From contig NZ_LXYI01000009.1 in assembly GCF_001650875.1 (NCBI RefSeq), forward strand, positions 1 to 64,000: a stretch of 64,000 bases of DNA, given 5' to 3'. Source of the stretch: Sulfitobacter sp. EhC04. Lineage in GTDB: Bacteria > Pseudomonadota > Alphaproteobacteria > Rhodobacterales > Rhodobacteraceae. This document shows, piece after piece, positions 1-9,334 of the stretch (within the stretch, counting starts at the first letter, position 1; every line of letters starts with the position of its first letter). The notes beneath the pieces were generated by a model, which was not told where the DNA came from, ran no database searches, and worked only from the letters and a program-made list of their open reading frames with translations. A program made the position numbers and the translations under genes.

Positions 1-62
1 GCCCCCAGCCCCGCGGCCCAAAGCGCCAGAACCAGCGCAAAAGACGTCTGTTTCACTGCCAT
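1..62 (-). CDS. Exported protein, N-terminal fragment only
   Basis: The frame begins with ATG at 62 and runs off the left edge, so only about 20 residues are visible. They begin MAVKQTSF and continue with a run of Ala, Leu, Trp and Gly, which looks like the start of a Sec signal peptide (short basic N-region, then a hydrophobic core). The start lies 11 bases downstream of the methyltransferase stop on the same strand, so the two genes probably form one transcript. Function cannot be named from this fragment. Confidence 0.5.
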   Translation of the reverse strand, partial: MAVKQTSFALVLALWAAGLG

Positions 63-73
63 CTGTCCAGCGC

Positions 74-634
74 CTAAACCTTCTGCGCCAGCGCCCAGGA
101 ACAGATCGGCATATTCGGATCGTTCTTGATGTCGTCGCTCTCGGCGTCATATTCCGGCGGCCAGCGCTCTTCGAGGTTGCGCGCCGCGACGTGCCGGTTG
201 CCCCATTGCTCCGCATGGATGGCATCGGGGTCAAAACCGCCCTCGATCAGCAGGTTCTTCAACCCCCGCGCGCTCCAGCGCGAATTGTCCTGGGGCGCGG
301 CATGCAACGGCACAAAGAACGGCACCGCAACCCAGAAATAACCGCCGGGCCGCAACATGCGGTGGATATTGCGGGTGGCGGCATAGGGCCGGTCCAGATG
401 TTCCCAGACCTGATTGGCCAGGATCAGGTTAAAGGTCAGCGGCGCGCCCGCCGCATCGGTAAAGGGTTCGCCGCAGACATCATACTCGGGATAACGGAAC
501 TGGCTGTAGGATTTGAAATCGAAGCGCCTGCCCCATTTGCCTGATATCTCGGCACAATCCAGGTCCGAGGGGCCAAGGGCATTGATCATCCGGCGACTGG
601 CCGGCTGCATGACGACACGATTGAGACTTACCAT
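74..634 (-). CDS. Class I SAM-dependent methyltransferase (Methyltransf_11 type)
   Basis: A protein of about 186 residues with the end of a Rossmann-fold methyltransferase: the segment LTFNLILANQVWEHL is the usual strand-4 'vLEHv' element, followed by the 'MLRPGGYFWVAVPF' strand found in type 11 methyltransferases. The glycine-rich motif I is not clear, because the N-terminal part is short (DCAEISGKWG may replace it). The substrate is unknown. I chose the ATG at 634; a GTG at 670 in the same frame would add 12 residues. It is probably co-transcribed with the exported-protein gene that begins at 62. Confidence 0.7.
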   Translation of the reverse strand: MVSLNRVVMQPASRRMINALGPSDLDCAEISGKWGRRFDFKSYSQFRYPEYDVCGEPFTDAAGAPLTFNLILANQVWEHLDRPYAATRNIHRMLRPGGYFWVAVPFFVPLHAAPQDNSRWSARGLKNLLIEGGFDPDAIHAEQWGNRHVAARNLEERWPPEYDAESDDIKNDPNMPICSWALAQKV

Positions 635-764
635 GTCCCGCTTATGCCACCGCCCCTGCGGCCCGTCCACAACTAGAGTCGGGACCGGGTCAAGGAGGCC
701 GCAGGCCCCGCGCAGCGGCTTGTCCTTGAGGCGGGCGCGACTCTGGACACCATCGAAACAGGTC

Positions 765-789
765 GTTCAGGACGCAAAGCGCCCTGAAC
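765..789 (-). repeat. Hairpin downstream of lpdA
   Basis: The arms gttcagg (765-771) and cctgaac (783-789) pair, and the stem extends inward through gcgc/gcgt pairs around a three-base loop. It lies in the 281-base spacer between lpdA and the methyltransferase. No clear T-run follows on the minus strand, so it may be a weak terminator or an mRNA 3'-end stabiliser. Confidence 0.4.
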
Positions 790-915
790 ACCTTCTCAGC
801 AAAACGTCAGAGGCTACAAACCGCGCAGCATCCGCCGCGAGGGGCTCAGGCCCGCAACAAACACCCATAGATCGTGTCGCGCGCAGCGCGGCCTTCAGAT
901 CACGCCCCGCAGGGA

Positions 916-2322
916 TCACATGTGGATCACACGCCCATAGGCATCCAGCACGGCCTCATGCATCATCTCGCTCAGGGTCGGATGCGGGAAGACCGTGTTG
1001 ATCAGATCTTCCTCGGTGGTCTCCATCTGGCGGCCCACCACATAGCCCTGGATCAGCTCGGTCACTTCAGCGCCAACCATATGCGCGCCCAGCAACTCGC
1101 CGGTCTTGGCGTCAAAGACAGTCTTGATCATGCCCGATTCCTCGCCCAGAGCGATGGCCTTGCCATTGCCGATGAACGGAAAACGTCCCACCTTGATCTC
1201 GTATCCCAACTCCTTGGCCTTCGCCTCCGTATACCCCACGCTTGCAACCTGCGGGTGGCAATAGGTACAGCCCGCGATGCTTTCGGGTTTGACAGGATGC
1301 GGGTGCCCGCCTGCGATCAGTTCGGCCACCATCACGCCCTCATGCGACGCCTTATGCGCCAGCCAGGGCGCACCGGCGATGTCGCCGATGGCATAAAGCC
1401 CCTCGACCCCGGTGCGGCAATATTCATCGGTGACCACATGGGTGCGGTCCAGCTTCACGCCCAGGTCTTCCAGCCCCAGATTCTCGACATTGCCCACGAT
1501 GCCCACGGCGGAAATCACCGTGTCAAAGTCGTGTTTCTCGACCTTGCCGCCCACTTCGATATGGGCGGTCACCTTGTCCTTGGCGCGGTCCAGCTGCTTG
1601 ACCATCGCCTTTTGCATGATCTTCATGCCCTGCTTTTCAAAGGCCTTCCTGGCAAAGGCGGAAATCTCCGCATCTTCCACCGGCAACACCCGGTCCATCA
1701 CCTCGACCACGGTGGTCTCGGCCCCCAGGGTGTTGTAGAAACTGGCAAATTCGATACCGATGGCACCAGAGCCGATCACCAGAAGTTTCTTCGGCATATG
1801 CGGCGGCTGCAGCGCGTGCTTGTAGGTCCAGACCCTCTTGCCGTCCGCCTCCAGCCCCGGCAGTTCGCGCGCCCGCGCGCCGGTGGCCAGCACGATGTTC
1901 TTCGCTGTCAGATCTTCGCTGCCCCCACCATTCTTTGCGTCGGTCTTGACGCTGACCTTGCCCTTGGCGGGCAAGGTTGCCGCCCCCATGAACACGGTGA
2001 TCTTGTTCTTTTTCATCAGGTGGCCGATCCCGCCCGACAACTGCCCCGCCACCTTGCGCGAGCGTTTCACCACCGCGTCCAGATCGTAACCGATTCCTTC
2101 GGCCTTCAGCCCGAATTCCTTGGCCCGGTGCATCAGGTGGAACACCTCTGAGGAACGCAGCAGCGCCTTGGTCGGGATGCAGCCCCAGTTCAGGCAGATA
2201 CCGCCCAGATGCTCACGCTCGACAATCGCCACGGAAAGACCCAGTTGCGCGCCCCGGATGGCGGCGACATAGCCACCGGGCCCCGCACCGATCACGATCA
2301 GATCAAAGGATTTTGCAGCCAT
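916..2322 (-). CDS. lpdA: Dihydrolipoyl dehydrogenase (E3)
   Basis: This flavoprotein reoxidises dihydrolipoyl groups of 2-oxoacid dehydrogenase complexes with NAD+. The 468 residues fit the family. Visible elements are the FAD-binding GAGPGG near residue 13, the redox disulfide in GICLNWGCIP (Cys43 and Cys48), the NAD-binding GSGAIGIE in the middle, the second FAD motif YAIGDIAG, and the C-terminal catalytic HPHPTLSE that supplies His and Glu from the partner subunit. The gene stands apart from pdhABC 16 kb away, but its upstream region shares a palindrome with that operon (see 2355-2371), so it most likely serves pyruvate dehydrogenase and perhaps other complexes. Confidence 0.95.
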   Translation of the reverse strand: MAAKSFDLIVIGAGPGGYVAAIRGAQLGLSVAIVEREHLGGICLNWGCIPTKALLRSSEVFHLMHRAKEFGLKAEGIGYDLDAVVKRSRKVAGQLSGGIGHLMKKNKITVFMGAATLPAKGKVSVKTDAKNGGGSEDLTAKNIVLATGARARELPGLEADGKRVWTYKHALQPPHMPKKLLVIGSGAIGIEFASFYNTLGAETTVVEVMDRVLPVEDAEISAFARKAFEKQGMKIMQKAMVKQLDRAKDKVTAHIEVGGKVEKHDFDTVISAVGIVGNVENLGLEDLGVKLDRTHVVTDEYCRTGVEGLYAIGDIAGAPWLAHKASHEGVMVAELIAGGHPHPVKPESIAGCTYCHPQVASVGYTEAKAKELGYEIKVGRFPFIGNGKAIALGEESGMIKTVFDAKTGELLGAHMVGAEVTELIQGYVVGRQMETTEEDLINTVFPHPTLSEMMHEAVLDAYGRVIHM

Positions 2323-2354
2323 TTTCGGGGTCCTCGCAATGTGACAGACAGATA

Positions 2355-2371
2355 TAGTTTACCGTTAAACC
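2355..2371. promoter_or_regulatory. Candidate operator shared with the pdh operon
   Basis: The near-palindrome tagtttaccgttaaacc lies about 33-49 bases upstream of the lpdA start. Read outward from the central cg, gttta and taaac mirror each other. Fifteen of 18 aligned positions (2354-2371) match the palindrome ahead of pdhA at 18104-18121. No regulator is identified. It does not resemble the enterobacterial PdhR box (AATTGGT/ACCAATT). Confidence 0.5.
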
Positions 2372-2409
2372 AGTTTTCGGCCTGTCACAACCACGAGAAC
2401 CGCAAGCAC

Positions 2410-2997
2410 TCAGGCGACGGCGGATTCTGCCTGCAATTTGCGCAATGTCTGCCCATAACCGCCATCGCTCACATAGGCGATCTCGCCACTGGTGCCGGTG
2501 CGCGACAGGGCCTCGTTGCGGTAGGGGAAACGCCCGAAACGCCGGATCACCTCGCGGTGCGCCCGCGCATGCAGCAGGTTGCTCTCCCGGCTCAGCGGCA
2601 TCCGCTCGCACATCAGCCGCACACAGCGGTCCTGATCGCACAGGTTCTCCGAATGCATCAGCGGCATATAGAAAAACTGTCGCGCCGGTTCGTCGATCCG
2701 CAGATCCCAGCCCCGCTCGATCGCGGATTTCGCCGCCGCAAGTGCTGCACGGTCGCTGGCAAAGGCCTTGCCCTGGCCCCGGAACATGTTGCGCGAAAAC
2801 TGATCCATCAGGATGATATAGGCCAGTGCCCCCGACGGATAGGTCAGCCAGAGCGAGAATTTGCCCTCGCAGGCGGCCTCCCATGTCGCTTCGAAACGGT
2901 TGCGGGTGGTGGCGTCCAGCGCCTCGCTGGCCTCGTACCACCCCTTGGGGCCAACTTCGTCCAGCCAGAACGAAAGTACTTCTTCAGGGCCTTGCAT
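2410..2997 (-). CDS. DUF924 family protein
   Basis: A soluble, mostly helical protein of 195 residues that matches DUF924 along its length: the start VLSFWLDEVGPKGWYEAS, the central ILMDQFSRNMFRGQGKAFASD, and FFYMPLMHSENLCDQ. This family has a TPR-like all-helical fold and no established biochemical role. No signal peptide or membrane span is seen. The gene lies 87 bases upstream of lpdA on the same strand, with the lpdA palindrome in that gap, so lpdA probably has its own promoter. Confidence 0.85.
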   Translation of the reverse strand: MQGPEEVLSFWLDEVGPKGWYEASEALDATTRNRFEATWEAACEGKFSLWLTYPSGALAYIILMDQFSRNMFRGQGKAFASDRAALAAAKSAIERGWDLRIDEPARQFFYMPLMHSENLCDQDRCVRLMCERMPLSRESNLLHARAHREVIRRFGRFPYRNEALSRTGTSGEIAYVSDGGYGQTLRKLQAESAVA

Positions 2998-3118
2998 GGA
3001 TCACACTCCTCAGCTTGCACGCAATCTTGCGACCTATGGCAAGATCGTCCCACCTTATGAACATCTTAACCAGAACGGCGACTCACGATTTATATCATTT
3101 GCGACATGTTTGCCGCGA

Positions 3119-4378
3119 TCAGGTGGTGTTTTCGTCATCCTGTTCGCTTTCAATGGCATATTCCTGCGCATATTCGACCGCCACGGCGGTGGATGTGGGG
3201 TATATGGCAACGTAGTTTCCGGTCTCGTCCACCGGCACGGCGGGGCGGCGGGTGGCGCGGTAGGCGGCATAAAGGGCCAGGATCACGAACAGGACCGCCG
3301 TGAACAGATAAAACCCGCCCGGCCCCAGCGAGGTGCCCATCATCCAGCCGGTGATGATCGGCCCGAGAATCGCCCCCAACCCGTTGATAAAGATCATCCC
3401 GCCCGAAGCCGCGGCCATGTCCTCATGTTGGAGGAAGTCGTTGGTATGGGCGATCAGCAGGGAATACAGCGGGTTCGACATGCCGCCCACCACAAAGGCC
3501 GAGACTAGCAGCAGCCAGAATGTGCCGCCCAGCAGCATCCCCATGACCGACCCCGCCGCCCCGATGGCAGAGACGATGACAATCAGCGTGCGCCGGTCCA
3601 TCCGGTCCGACACCCAGCCGATGGGATATTGCAGCACCACCGACCCCACAAAGAAGGTCGCCACGAACATGGAGATCTGCGCCACGCTCAGCCCTGCCTC
3701 CGCGCCATAGACCGGGGCCATGCCGAACTGGGCCGAGAACACGCCGCCCAGCAGGAACATGCCAATACAGCCCAGCGGCGAAAAGTTTGCCAGTTCGCGC
3801 AGGCTCATCGGTTTGGTTGTGTCAAAGGCCGGCGTCGGGCTGATCGTCAGCAGGATCGGCGTCACCGCCACGCTGACCAATACGGACGGGATCACAAACA
3901 ACACATAGCCCGAAGGATCCGCCGCCAGCAGCAGCGCCTGCGCCACCACAATGCCCAGCGTCTGCACAATCATATAAAGCGACAGCGCCTGCCCCCGGTT
4001 GGAATTGTCGGCGGCATTGTTCAGCCAGCTTTCCGCCGTCACATAGACGGCAGAAAAGCAGAACCCGATCAGCACCCGCCCCAAGGCCCAGAGCGGGACA
4101 GCCGGAAACGTCGGATAGAGGATCATGACCGCCGAGATCATAGAGGCAAGGGCGGCAAAGACCCGGACGTGACCCACCCTGCGGATCATGCCCGGTGCCA
4201 GCCGCGAGCCGCCCAGAAAGCCCACGAAATAGGCCGACATGACAATGGACATCTCGAAGGTGGAGAACCCTTCGAGCGCGCCACGGATACCCAGCAGCGT
4301 GCCCTGCATCCCGTTGCCGACCATCAACAGGCACATGCCCAGCAAAAGCGCCCATGCGCTGGAAAGAACCTGTATCAT
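3119..4378 (-). CDS. MFS transporter (YcaD-like)
   Basis: An inner-membrane major facilitator of 419 residues with about twelve hydrophobic spans. The loop after span 2 (GSRLAPGMIRRVGHVRVF) and its pseudo-repeat after span 8 (GWVSDRMDRRTLIV) are the typical MFS loop 2-3 and 8-9 motifs. The arrangement, with ESWLN in span 4-5, resembles the YcaD/UMF-type group. The last 40 residues are polar and acidic (ending EQDDENTT) and should face the cytoplasm. The substrate cannot be told from sequence. Confidence 0.85.
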   Translation of the reverse strand: MIQVLSSAWALLLGMCLLMVGNGMQGTLLGIRGALEGFSTFEMSIVMSAYFVGFLGGSRLAPGMIRRVGHVRVFAALASMISAVMILYPTFPAVPLWALGRVLIGFCFSAVYVTAESWLNNAADNSNRGQALSLYMIVQTLGIVVAQALLLAADPSGYVLFVIPSVLVSVAVTPILLTISPTPAFDTTKPMSLRELANFSPLGCIGMFLLGGVFSAQFGMAPVYGAEAGLSVAQISMFVATFFVGSVVLQYPIGWVSDRMDRRTLIVIVSAIGAAGSVMGMLLGGTFWLLLVSAFVVGGMSNPLYSLLIAHTNDFLQHEDMAAASGGMIFINGLGAILGPIITGWMMGTSLGPGGFYLFTAVLFVILALYAAYRATRRPAVPVDETGNYVAIYPTSTAVAVEYAQEYAIESEQDDENTT

Positions 4379-4805
4379 CGCCGCGAATCCAATCTGGTGT
4401 TTGGCCCCTCCCTGAACCTCTTGGGCAGCGGCGTCACCCGGTTATACGACATTCAGGCAATTTTTTGCGAATCGTGTCACTGGTCGGGCCGGAACGGCCC
4501 TTTTTGTCGAATGTCGCGCAACGCCGACTCCTGGCGGCGGGTTTGCTGCCTCATGTCTGTGGGCAGTGCCAAGTAATTCCGACCCAAATACCAGGCATTT
4601 CTGACCCAAACCGGACTTCAGGCGTGGTATGGGTGAAAGTCAGATGAGCGGATTTTGCTGCCGTTGATCAGTGGAACGCCAAGCCCGGAATCAAGCCGAA
4701 GGCGCCGGGCCATCGCCTGCCCGCCGGGCAGGCGATGGCCCGGCTTGCGCTCAGGGTCAGAGATGTGACGCAAAAGCCGGTTTTGCCTGGCAACTGACAC
4801 TTAAG
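4379..4805. other. Gene-free spacer with possible mobile-element traces
   Basis: No gene is supported in these 427 bases. The spacer holds two near-identical short repeats (gacccaaa at about 4581 and 4603), a related tgacccgg just inside queA near 4814, and the perfect inverted repeat at 4704-4744. Several spaced copies of a short motif near the edges of a gene-free stretch resemble the ends of IS21-like elements, so this could be an IS remnant or a non-autonomous element. That reading is weak. Confidence 0.3.
4704..4744. repeat. Perfect 19-bp inverted repeat
   Basis: The left arm gccgggccatcgcctgccc (4704-4722) and right arm gggcaggcgatggcccggc (4726-4744) are exact complements around a three-base gcc loop. 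No poly-T follows on either strand, so it is not an ordinary terminator. It may be a dispersed intergenic palindrome or part of a non-autonomous mobile element. Confidence 0.8.
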
Positions 4806-5861
4806 TCACTTTTGACCCGGAATAAGCAGACTGGAATCCCCGTAGGAGAAAAACCTGTATTCTTGCGCGATTGCATGGTCATAGATGTCGCGGATCGCCT
4901 GTGGCCCCATCAGCGCCGAGACCAGCATCATCAGGGTCGATTTGGGCAGATGGAAGTTCGTCATCAGCGCATCCGCGACGTGAAAGCGAAAGCCCGGCGT
5001 GATAAAAATATCGGTCTCCCCCTCCCAGGGTTCGATCATCCCGTCCCGCGCCGCCGTCTCGATCAGCCGCAGGGCCGTGGTGCCCACCGGGATCACCCGC
5101 CCGCCTGCCGCCTTGGTCGCTGCAATCTCCGCTGCGGCCCCGGCGCTGACCTGGCCCCATTCGGCGTGCATCTTGTGTTGGGTGATGTCATCCACCTTGA
5201 CCGGCAGGAAGGTGCCTGCGCCCACATGCAGCGTGACATGGGAAAAGCTGACGCCCTTTTCCGCCAAGGCCTCCAGCAGGGCCGCGTCGAAATGCAGCGA
5301 TGCGGTGGGGGCCGCAACTGCACCCGCATGACGCGCCCAGACGGTCTGGTAATCCGTCAGGTCGCGGGCATCTGCGGGGCGTTTTGCGGCGATATAGGGC
5401 GGCAGCGGCATTGCCCCCGCCGCGTTCAGCGCCGCGTCGAAATCATCGCCAGCGCAGTTGAAACGCAATAGCCCCTGCCCGTCTTCGACCGCGTCCAGGG
5501 TCGCGCGCAGATCATGGCTGAACACCACCTCCTCGCCCGGTTTGACCTTGCGCAGCGGCTTGATCAGCGCGGCCCATGTGCCGTCCGGGCGCGGCTCCAG
5601 CAGGGTGACCTCGATCCTGGCGGTCACCGGCCCCTGCGCCGATTGGCGCGCGCGCAGCCCCGAAAGCCGCGCCGGGATCACGCGGGTGTCGTTCAGCACC
5701 AGCCGGTCGCCGGGGCGCAGCCAGTCGGTCAGGTCGGTGACCCGGCAATCGTGCAGCGCAGCCCCATCGGCCACCAGCAAACGCGCCGACGACCGCGGCA
5801 CGGCGGGCCGGGTCGCGATCAATGCCTCGGGCAGGTCGAAATCGAAGTCAGAGAGTTTCAT
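4806..5861 (-). CDS. queA: tRNA preQ1(34) S-adenosylmethionine ribosyltransferase-isomerase
   Basis: QueA transfers and rearranges the ribosyl group of SAM onto preQ1 at position 34 of GUN-anticodon tRNAs, giving epoxyqueuosine. The 351 residues begin with the family's standard [19 protein letters not shown] and contain [25 protein letters not shown] and [15 protein letters not shown], all strongly conserved. I chose the ATG at 5861, which matches family starts and has AAAAAGG upstream. An in-frame ATG at 5882 abuts the previous gene's stop. It follows the AsmA-like gene by about 21 bases and is probably co-transcribed with it. Confidence 0.95.
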   Translation of the reverse strand: MKLSDFDFDLPEALIATRPAVPRSSARLLVADGAALHDCRVTDLTDWLRPGDRLVLNDTRVIPARLSGLRARQSAQGPVTARIEVTLLEPRPDGTWAALIKPLRKVKPGEEVVFSHDLRATLDAVEDGQGLLRFNCAGDDFDAALNAAGAMPLPPYIAAKRPADARDLTDYQTVWARHAGAVAAPTASLHFDAALLEALAEKGVSFSHVTLHVGAGTFLPVKVDDITQHKMHAEWGQVSAGAAAEIAATKAAGGRVIPVGTTALRLIETAARDGMIEPWEGETDIFITPGFRFHVADALMTNFHLPKSTLMMLVSALMGPQAIRDIYDHAIAQEYRFFSYGDSSLLIPGQK

Positions 5862-5882
5862 GGCGCGCCTTTTTCGGGCCAT

Positions 5883-8800
5883 CTAGCGCCCCGGCGTGCG
5901 CCGGACAACGGGTTTTTGCGGTGGCTGCCGGGTTCCCGGCGCCTGCGGCACCTTGGGTGGCGGCCTGCGAAAGATCTCGCGGAACATGCCCGGCGTCAGT
6001 GCCGACAACGGGTTGACCCCGACGCTGGGCTGTTTTGCCGGGCCCTTGAGCGTATAGTTGAACCCGATCAGCCCCTCGCCCTTGCGGGTCAGCACCGAAC
6101 CGATGCCATTCAGCAGGTAGACCGGGGTGATCACCCCCTGCATGTCGATCATGCCACTATCAAGCGCATATATCCCGTCCATCGACAGGCCCATCGACGC
6201 GCCGACCGCACTGGCCTCGGTCAGGGTCAGCCGGTTCGGGGTCAGGCGGAACTTGCCCTCGACCTGGTCGAAATAGATACCGTCGCCATTCAATTCATTG
6301 ATCAGCCCCACCACGGAGATGGAGTTCAGCAGCGCCGCGATGCCCGGCGCATCCTTGACCCGCACATCGGTGACATCAAGGGTGCCGTCAAAGGCCCCGG
6401 CAGCCCCCACCGGCAGCAGCGTCAGCGACAATTGCCCGCCCACCACCTGCCGCAGCAACCCGGCCGCGCGCAGGACCCCGCCCGCATCCGCCGAGATCAG
6501 CCGCACCGCAGAGCGGCCGTTCTGCGGCACAATCCGCCCCTCGACCGGGGTGCCGCCGTTCAGCCGCGCCTGAAACGCGCCATCCAGCCCCCCTGCCGTG
6601 GCAAAGTTGCCGCGCATGTCGGTCAGGGCGATGGTGTCGGTGATCTGCAACCGGTCCAGCCGGACCTGCATCGGCGGGCCGGGCGGGCCGCTGGCCTGAG
6701 CGCTGCCACCGCCGCTGCCCAGATCGGCGCGCCGCAGGTCCAGCACGCCACCGCGCAACACCACCTGCACCGGCCTGCCTGCCCCCTGCCCGATGATGTC
6801 CACCGCCGCATCCAGCCATTCGCCCGCCCTGAGCCTGTCAAAGCTGAGACGGTCCAGCGTGCCGCCTTCGCGCAGGCTGACCGCGCCCGCGGCGCTCAGG
6901 CCGGGGCCGGAGATCGCCAGACTGTCCACTTTCGGCGTGGCACCAAGCCGCCCGGTGACGCGCAGGCTCCCGGTGCTGGCCGGGGGCTTGGACCAGTTCA
7001 GTTGCGGCACCGACAGGCGCAGCCCCCGCAGATCGGAGTGCAGATCGAACTCGGGCGCGCGCCCCTTGGGCAGATCAACCTCCAGCCGGGCGGTTGTCTG
7101 GCCTGCGACAGTGCCGGGCGGCAGGGCGATCCCGAAAGCATCCAGCGCGCCCTGATCCAGCCTGACATCCGCGCGCAGACCGCTTGTCCCCGTCTGCGAT
7201 GCCGGCCCGATGGGCAGCACGAAACTGCCGTCAAAGCCCGCGCCATCCAGGTCCCCCGCGCCGGTCAGGATCGCCCGCTCATTGTCCACCACCACGTCGA
7301 TCTCCGGCGCGGACAGCGCACGCCCCCTGACCAGCACCGCGCTGCTGACATCGCGCAGTTTTCCCGCCACGTCGAACACCACCTTGTCCTTGCTGCCTTT
7401 CTTGAGCGGCAGGGCAATCTGGCCGCTCAGCGCGGCGCGCCCGCCTGCCAGATCGACCGGCAGGCTGGCCTTGTCCATCACGTTCAGCGGGGCGCGGTTC
7501 AACAACGACAGCGCCGCTGTCACGGTCGATGCCGTCTCAAGCCGGATGATCGCCGGGGGGCCGTCGCGCACGCTGACATCGGGAATGATAAAGGACGAGG
7601 CACCCAGCCGCACCTCGCCGCCCTCGTCCGCCGTGACCACGCCTTCATCCACCGCCACAACCAGCCGGTTGTCCATCAGGCTGAAATGCCCCTTGCCCCC
7701 GGTCAGCGGCGGCATGGTCTTGAGAAACCGCACATCGGCCCCGGCATAGTCAAACCCCACATAGGTCTGCGGTGCCTTGCCCGGTGCCACCCGAAGCGCC
7801 AGGTCCAGGTTGCTGACCGCGCCCTTCAGGACATTCTCGACCAGCCATGTCCGGGTCTTGGGCTTCAGCCCCTCCGGCCAAAGCTGTAACAGCCGTTCGG
7901 GTGACAGCCCGTCCATCTGCCCGTCCAGCGCCACCCGCCAGCCGTCGGGCCGCGCCGACAGCCTGCCCCCCAGCAGCAGCGTCTTGCCCTGATCGCTGAT
8001 CTGCACCCGCCCCAGTTGCAGGCGAAACGGGTTGAGCCGCATCTGGAAATCCAGGTCGGTTTCGGCCAGCCCGACGGGGGCATCATAGATGTCACCCGGA
8101 TTGGCACGCAGGTCGCGGATGGTGAACTGGCCCACCAGATCGCTCAGCTGGCCCTCCGGTGTCAGACCCAGGGTTGCGCTGCCGGAACTTTCCGCGCTGA
8201 ACCATTTGCTGCGCAGCCGCACATCGGCAAAACGCAGCAGCGCCTCGGCGGGATCATAGCTGAAATAGCTGCGCGCCCCGTCAAAGGGGATCGGGCGAGT
8301 TTGCGCATTGGGCTGGACCACGCCCGCCCCGATCTGCAAGGTCGCGTTCAACGGCATAAACTGCCCCGCATCGTTCAACCCGCTGCGCACGGAACCGGAA
8401 ATCGGCGCACGCAACACCCCAAGCCAGGCAAAGGCGGGACCCTGCGTGGCTATATCCCCCGCCGCCACCCCTTCGAAGCTGACCCCGAATTCGGCGGCGC
8501 TGGCCCCGATGCGGCTGGTGTAATTGGCCGACAGGGTTGCGACCCCGGCCCCACCGCTGAGCAGCGCCACATCTGCCGAGAGCGCCAGCATCCCGGCCTC
8601 GCGCGACAACAGCAGCCGCCCGCCGTCGATGGTCCAGCTTCGGCCCGCGCGCAGGTCGTCGAATTGCAGCGTCACGGCGCGCAGCTCCGCTTCGGTCAGC
8701 GCCTGTAACGCCGGGCGCTGCAACAGGTCGTCAAGCTGGGCGATCAATTGCGGCAGGGTCGCGGCCTCGCGGCTGAAATTGCCTGGCCCCAGCCCCGCGC

Positions 8801-9239
8801 TCAGCGCCACGCGGCCCGCCTCATCCCGGCGCAGGGTGACCACCAGACCCGACAGCGAAATCGTTTGTGGTTGCACGATCCCGTCCAGCAGCGGGCGCAG
8901 GGCAAAGCCGGTCTTGAACTCCGTCAGGCTCAGGATCTCGGCCCCTTCGGGCGTGCTGATGGCGACATTGCGCAGGCGCACGCGGGGATACCAGCCCTCC
9001 TCCACCACCAGTTCCACCTCGCCCAGGGCCACGCGAACCTGTGGCAATTCCCGCGCGATCCGCGCCTCGATCCGGTCCTGCACCCATGCGGGCGCGCGCA
9101 AGGGCTGCCCCATCGACAGATAGACCGCCCCAACCAGCGCCCCGGCGGCAAGGGTCAGCAACAGGATCGACCACAGGCCAAAACGCGCCACATGCTGATG
9201 CGGCTTGCGTCTGGGGCGTGGCGTGTCGGGTGTGCTCAT
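5883..9239 (-). CDS. AsmA/DUF3971-family large periplasmic protein (YhdP-like)
   Basis: A 1118-residue protein with a basic N-terminus (PRPRRKPHQH), one membrane span near residues 20-45 (LWSILLLTLAAGALVGAVYL), and a long periplasmic body rich in beta structure. The C-terminal third has the AsmA_2/DUF3971 pattern (GAFDGTLDVTDVRVKDAPG..., MDMQGVITPVYLLNGIG-like, FNYTLKGPAKQPSVGVNPLSAL). YhdP-type proteins bridge inner and outer membranes and move phospholipid. That role is inferred here from the family. I start at ATG 9239; a longer frame to 9359 would run into the divergent bcp gene. Confidence 0.8.
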   Translation of the reverse strand: MSTPDTPRPRRKPHQHVARFGLWSILLLTLAAGALVGAVYLSMGQPLRAPAWVQDRIEARIARELPQVRVALGEVELVVEEGWYPRVRLRNVAISTPEGAEILSLTEFKTGFALRPLLDGIVQPQTISLSGLVVTLRRDEAGRVALSAGLGPGNFSREAATLPQLIAQLDDLLQRPALQALTEAELRAVTLQFDDLRAGRSWTIDGGRLLLSREAGMLALSADVALLSGGAGVATLSANYTSRIGASAAEFGVSFEGVAAGDIATQGPAFAWLGVLRAPISGSVRSGLNDAGQFMPLNATLQIGAGVVQPNAQTRPIPFDGARSYFSYDPAEALLRFADVRLRSKWFSAESSGSATLGLTPEGQLSDLVGQFTIRDLRANPGDIYDAPVGLAETDLDFQMRLNPFRLQLGRVQISDQGKTLLLGGRLSARPDGWRVALDGQMDGLSPERLLQLWPEGLKPKTRTWLVENVLKGAVSNLDLALRVAPGKAPQTYVGFDYAGADVRFLKTMPPLTGGKGHFSLMDNRLVVAVDEGVVTADEGGEVRLGASSFIIPDVSVRDGPPAIIRLETASTVTAALSLLNRAPLNVMDKASLPVDLAGGRAALSGQIALPLKKGSKDKVVFDVAGKLRDVSSAVLVRGRALSAPEIDVVVDNERAILTGAGDLDGAGFDGSFVLPIGPASQTGTSGLRADVRLDQGALDAFGIALPPGTVAGQTTARLEVDLPKGRAPEFDLHSDLRGLRLSVPQLNWSKPPASTGSLRVTGRLGATPKVDSLAISGPGLSAAGAVSLREGGTLDRLSFDRLRAGEWLDAAVDIIGQGAGRPVQVVLRGGVLDLRRADLGSGGGSAQASGPPGPPMQVRLDRLQITDTIALTDMRGNFATAGGLDGAFQARLNGGTPVEGRIVPQNGRSAVRLISADAGGVLRAAGLLRQVVGGQLSLTLLPVGAAGAFDGTLDVTDVRVKDAPGIAALLNSISVVGLINELNGDGIYFDQVEGKFRLTPNRLTLTEASAVGASMGLSMDGIYALDSGMIDMQGVITPVYLLNGIGSVLTRKGEGLIGFNYTLKGPAKQPSVGVNPLSALTPGMFREIFRRPPPKVPQAPGTRQPPQKPVVRRTPGR

Positions 9240-9334
9240 CTTTGTCCCAAATTGGCCGGCCCTCTTGGCACGCGCCTGAATTGGCCTAGTATGACAGCCC
9301 GACAACCTGCATCCAAGTGAAAGAGACGTGATCA
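9240..9334. promoter_or_regulatory. Divergent promoter region, AsmA-like gene and bcp
   Basis: This 95-base gap separates two divergent starts (9239 minus, 9335 plus) and must hold both promoters. The bcp start is preceded by aagagacgtgatca, a modest ribosome site. No clear -35/-10 pair could be assigned. Confidence 0.4.

Noticed and set aside
874..2151. A 425-codon plus-strand frame opposite lpdA
   Set aside because: His/Leu/Gly-rich antisense product without motifs. lpdA is unambiguous.
4618..4800. A 60-codon minus-strand frame in the spacer upstream of queA's 3' end
   Set aside because: It crosses the perfect inverted repeat, has no ribosome site and no recognisable transposase motif.
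5514..7889. A 791-codon open frame on the plus strand opposite the AsmA-like gene
   Set aside because: It reads as Arg/His/Gln/Pro-rich sequence without domains, a shadow of the GC-rich gene on the other strand.
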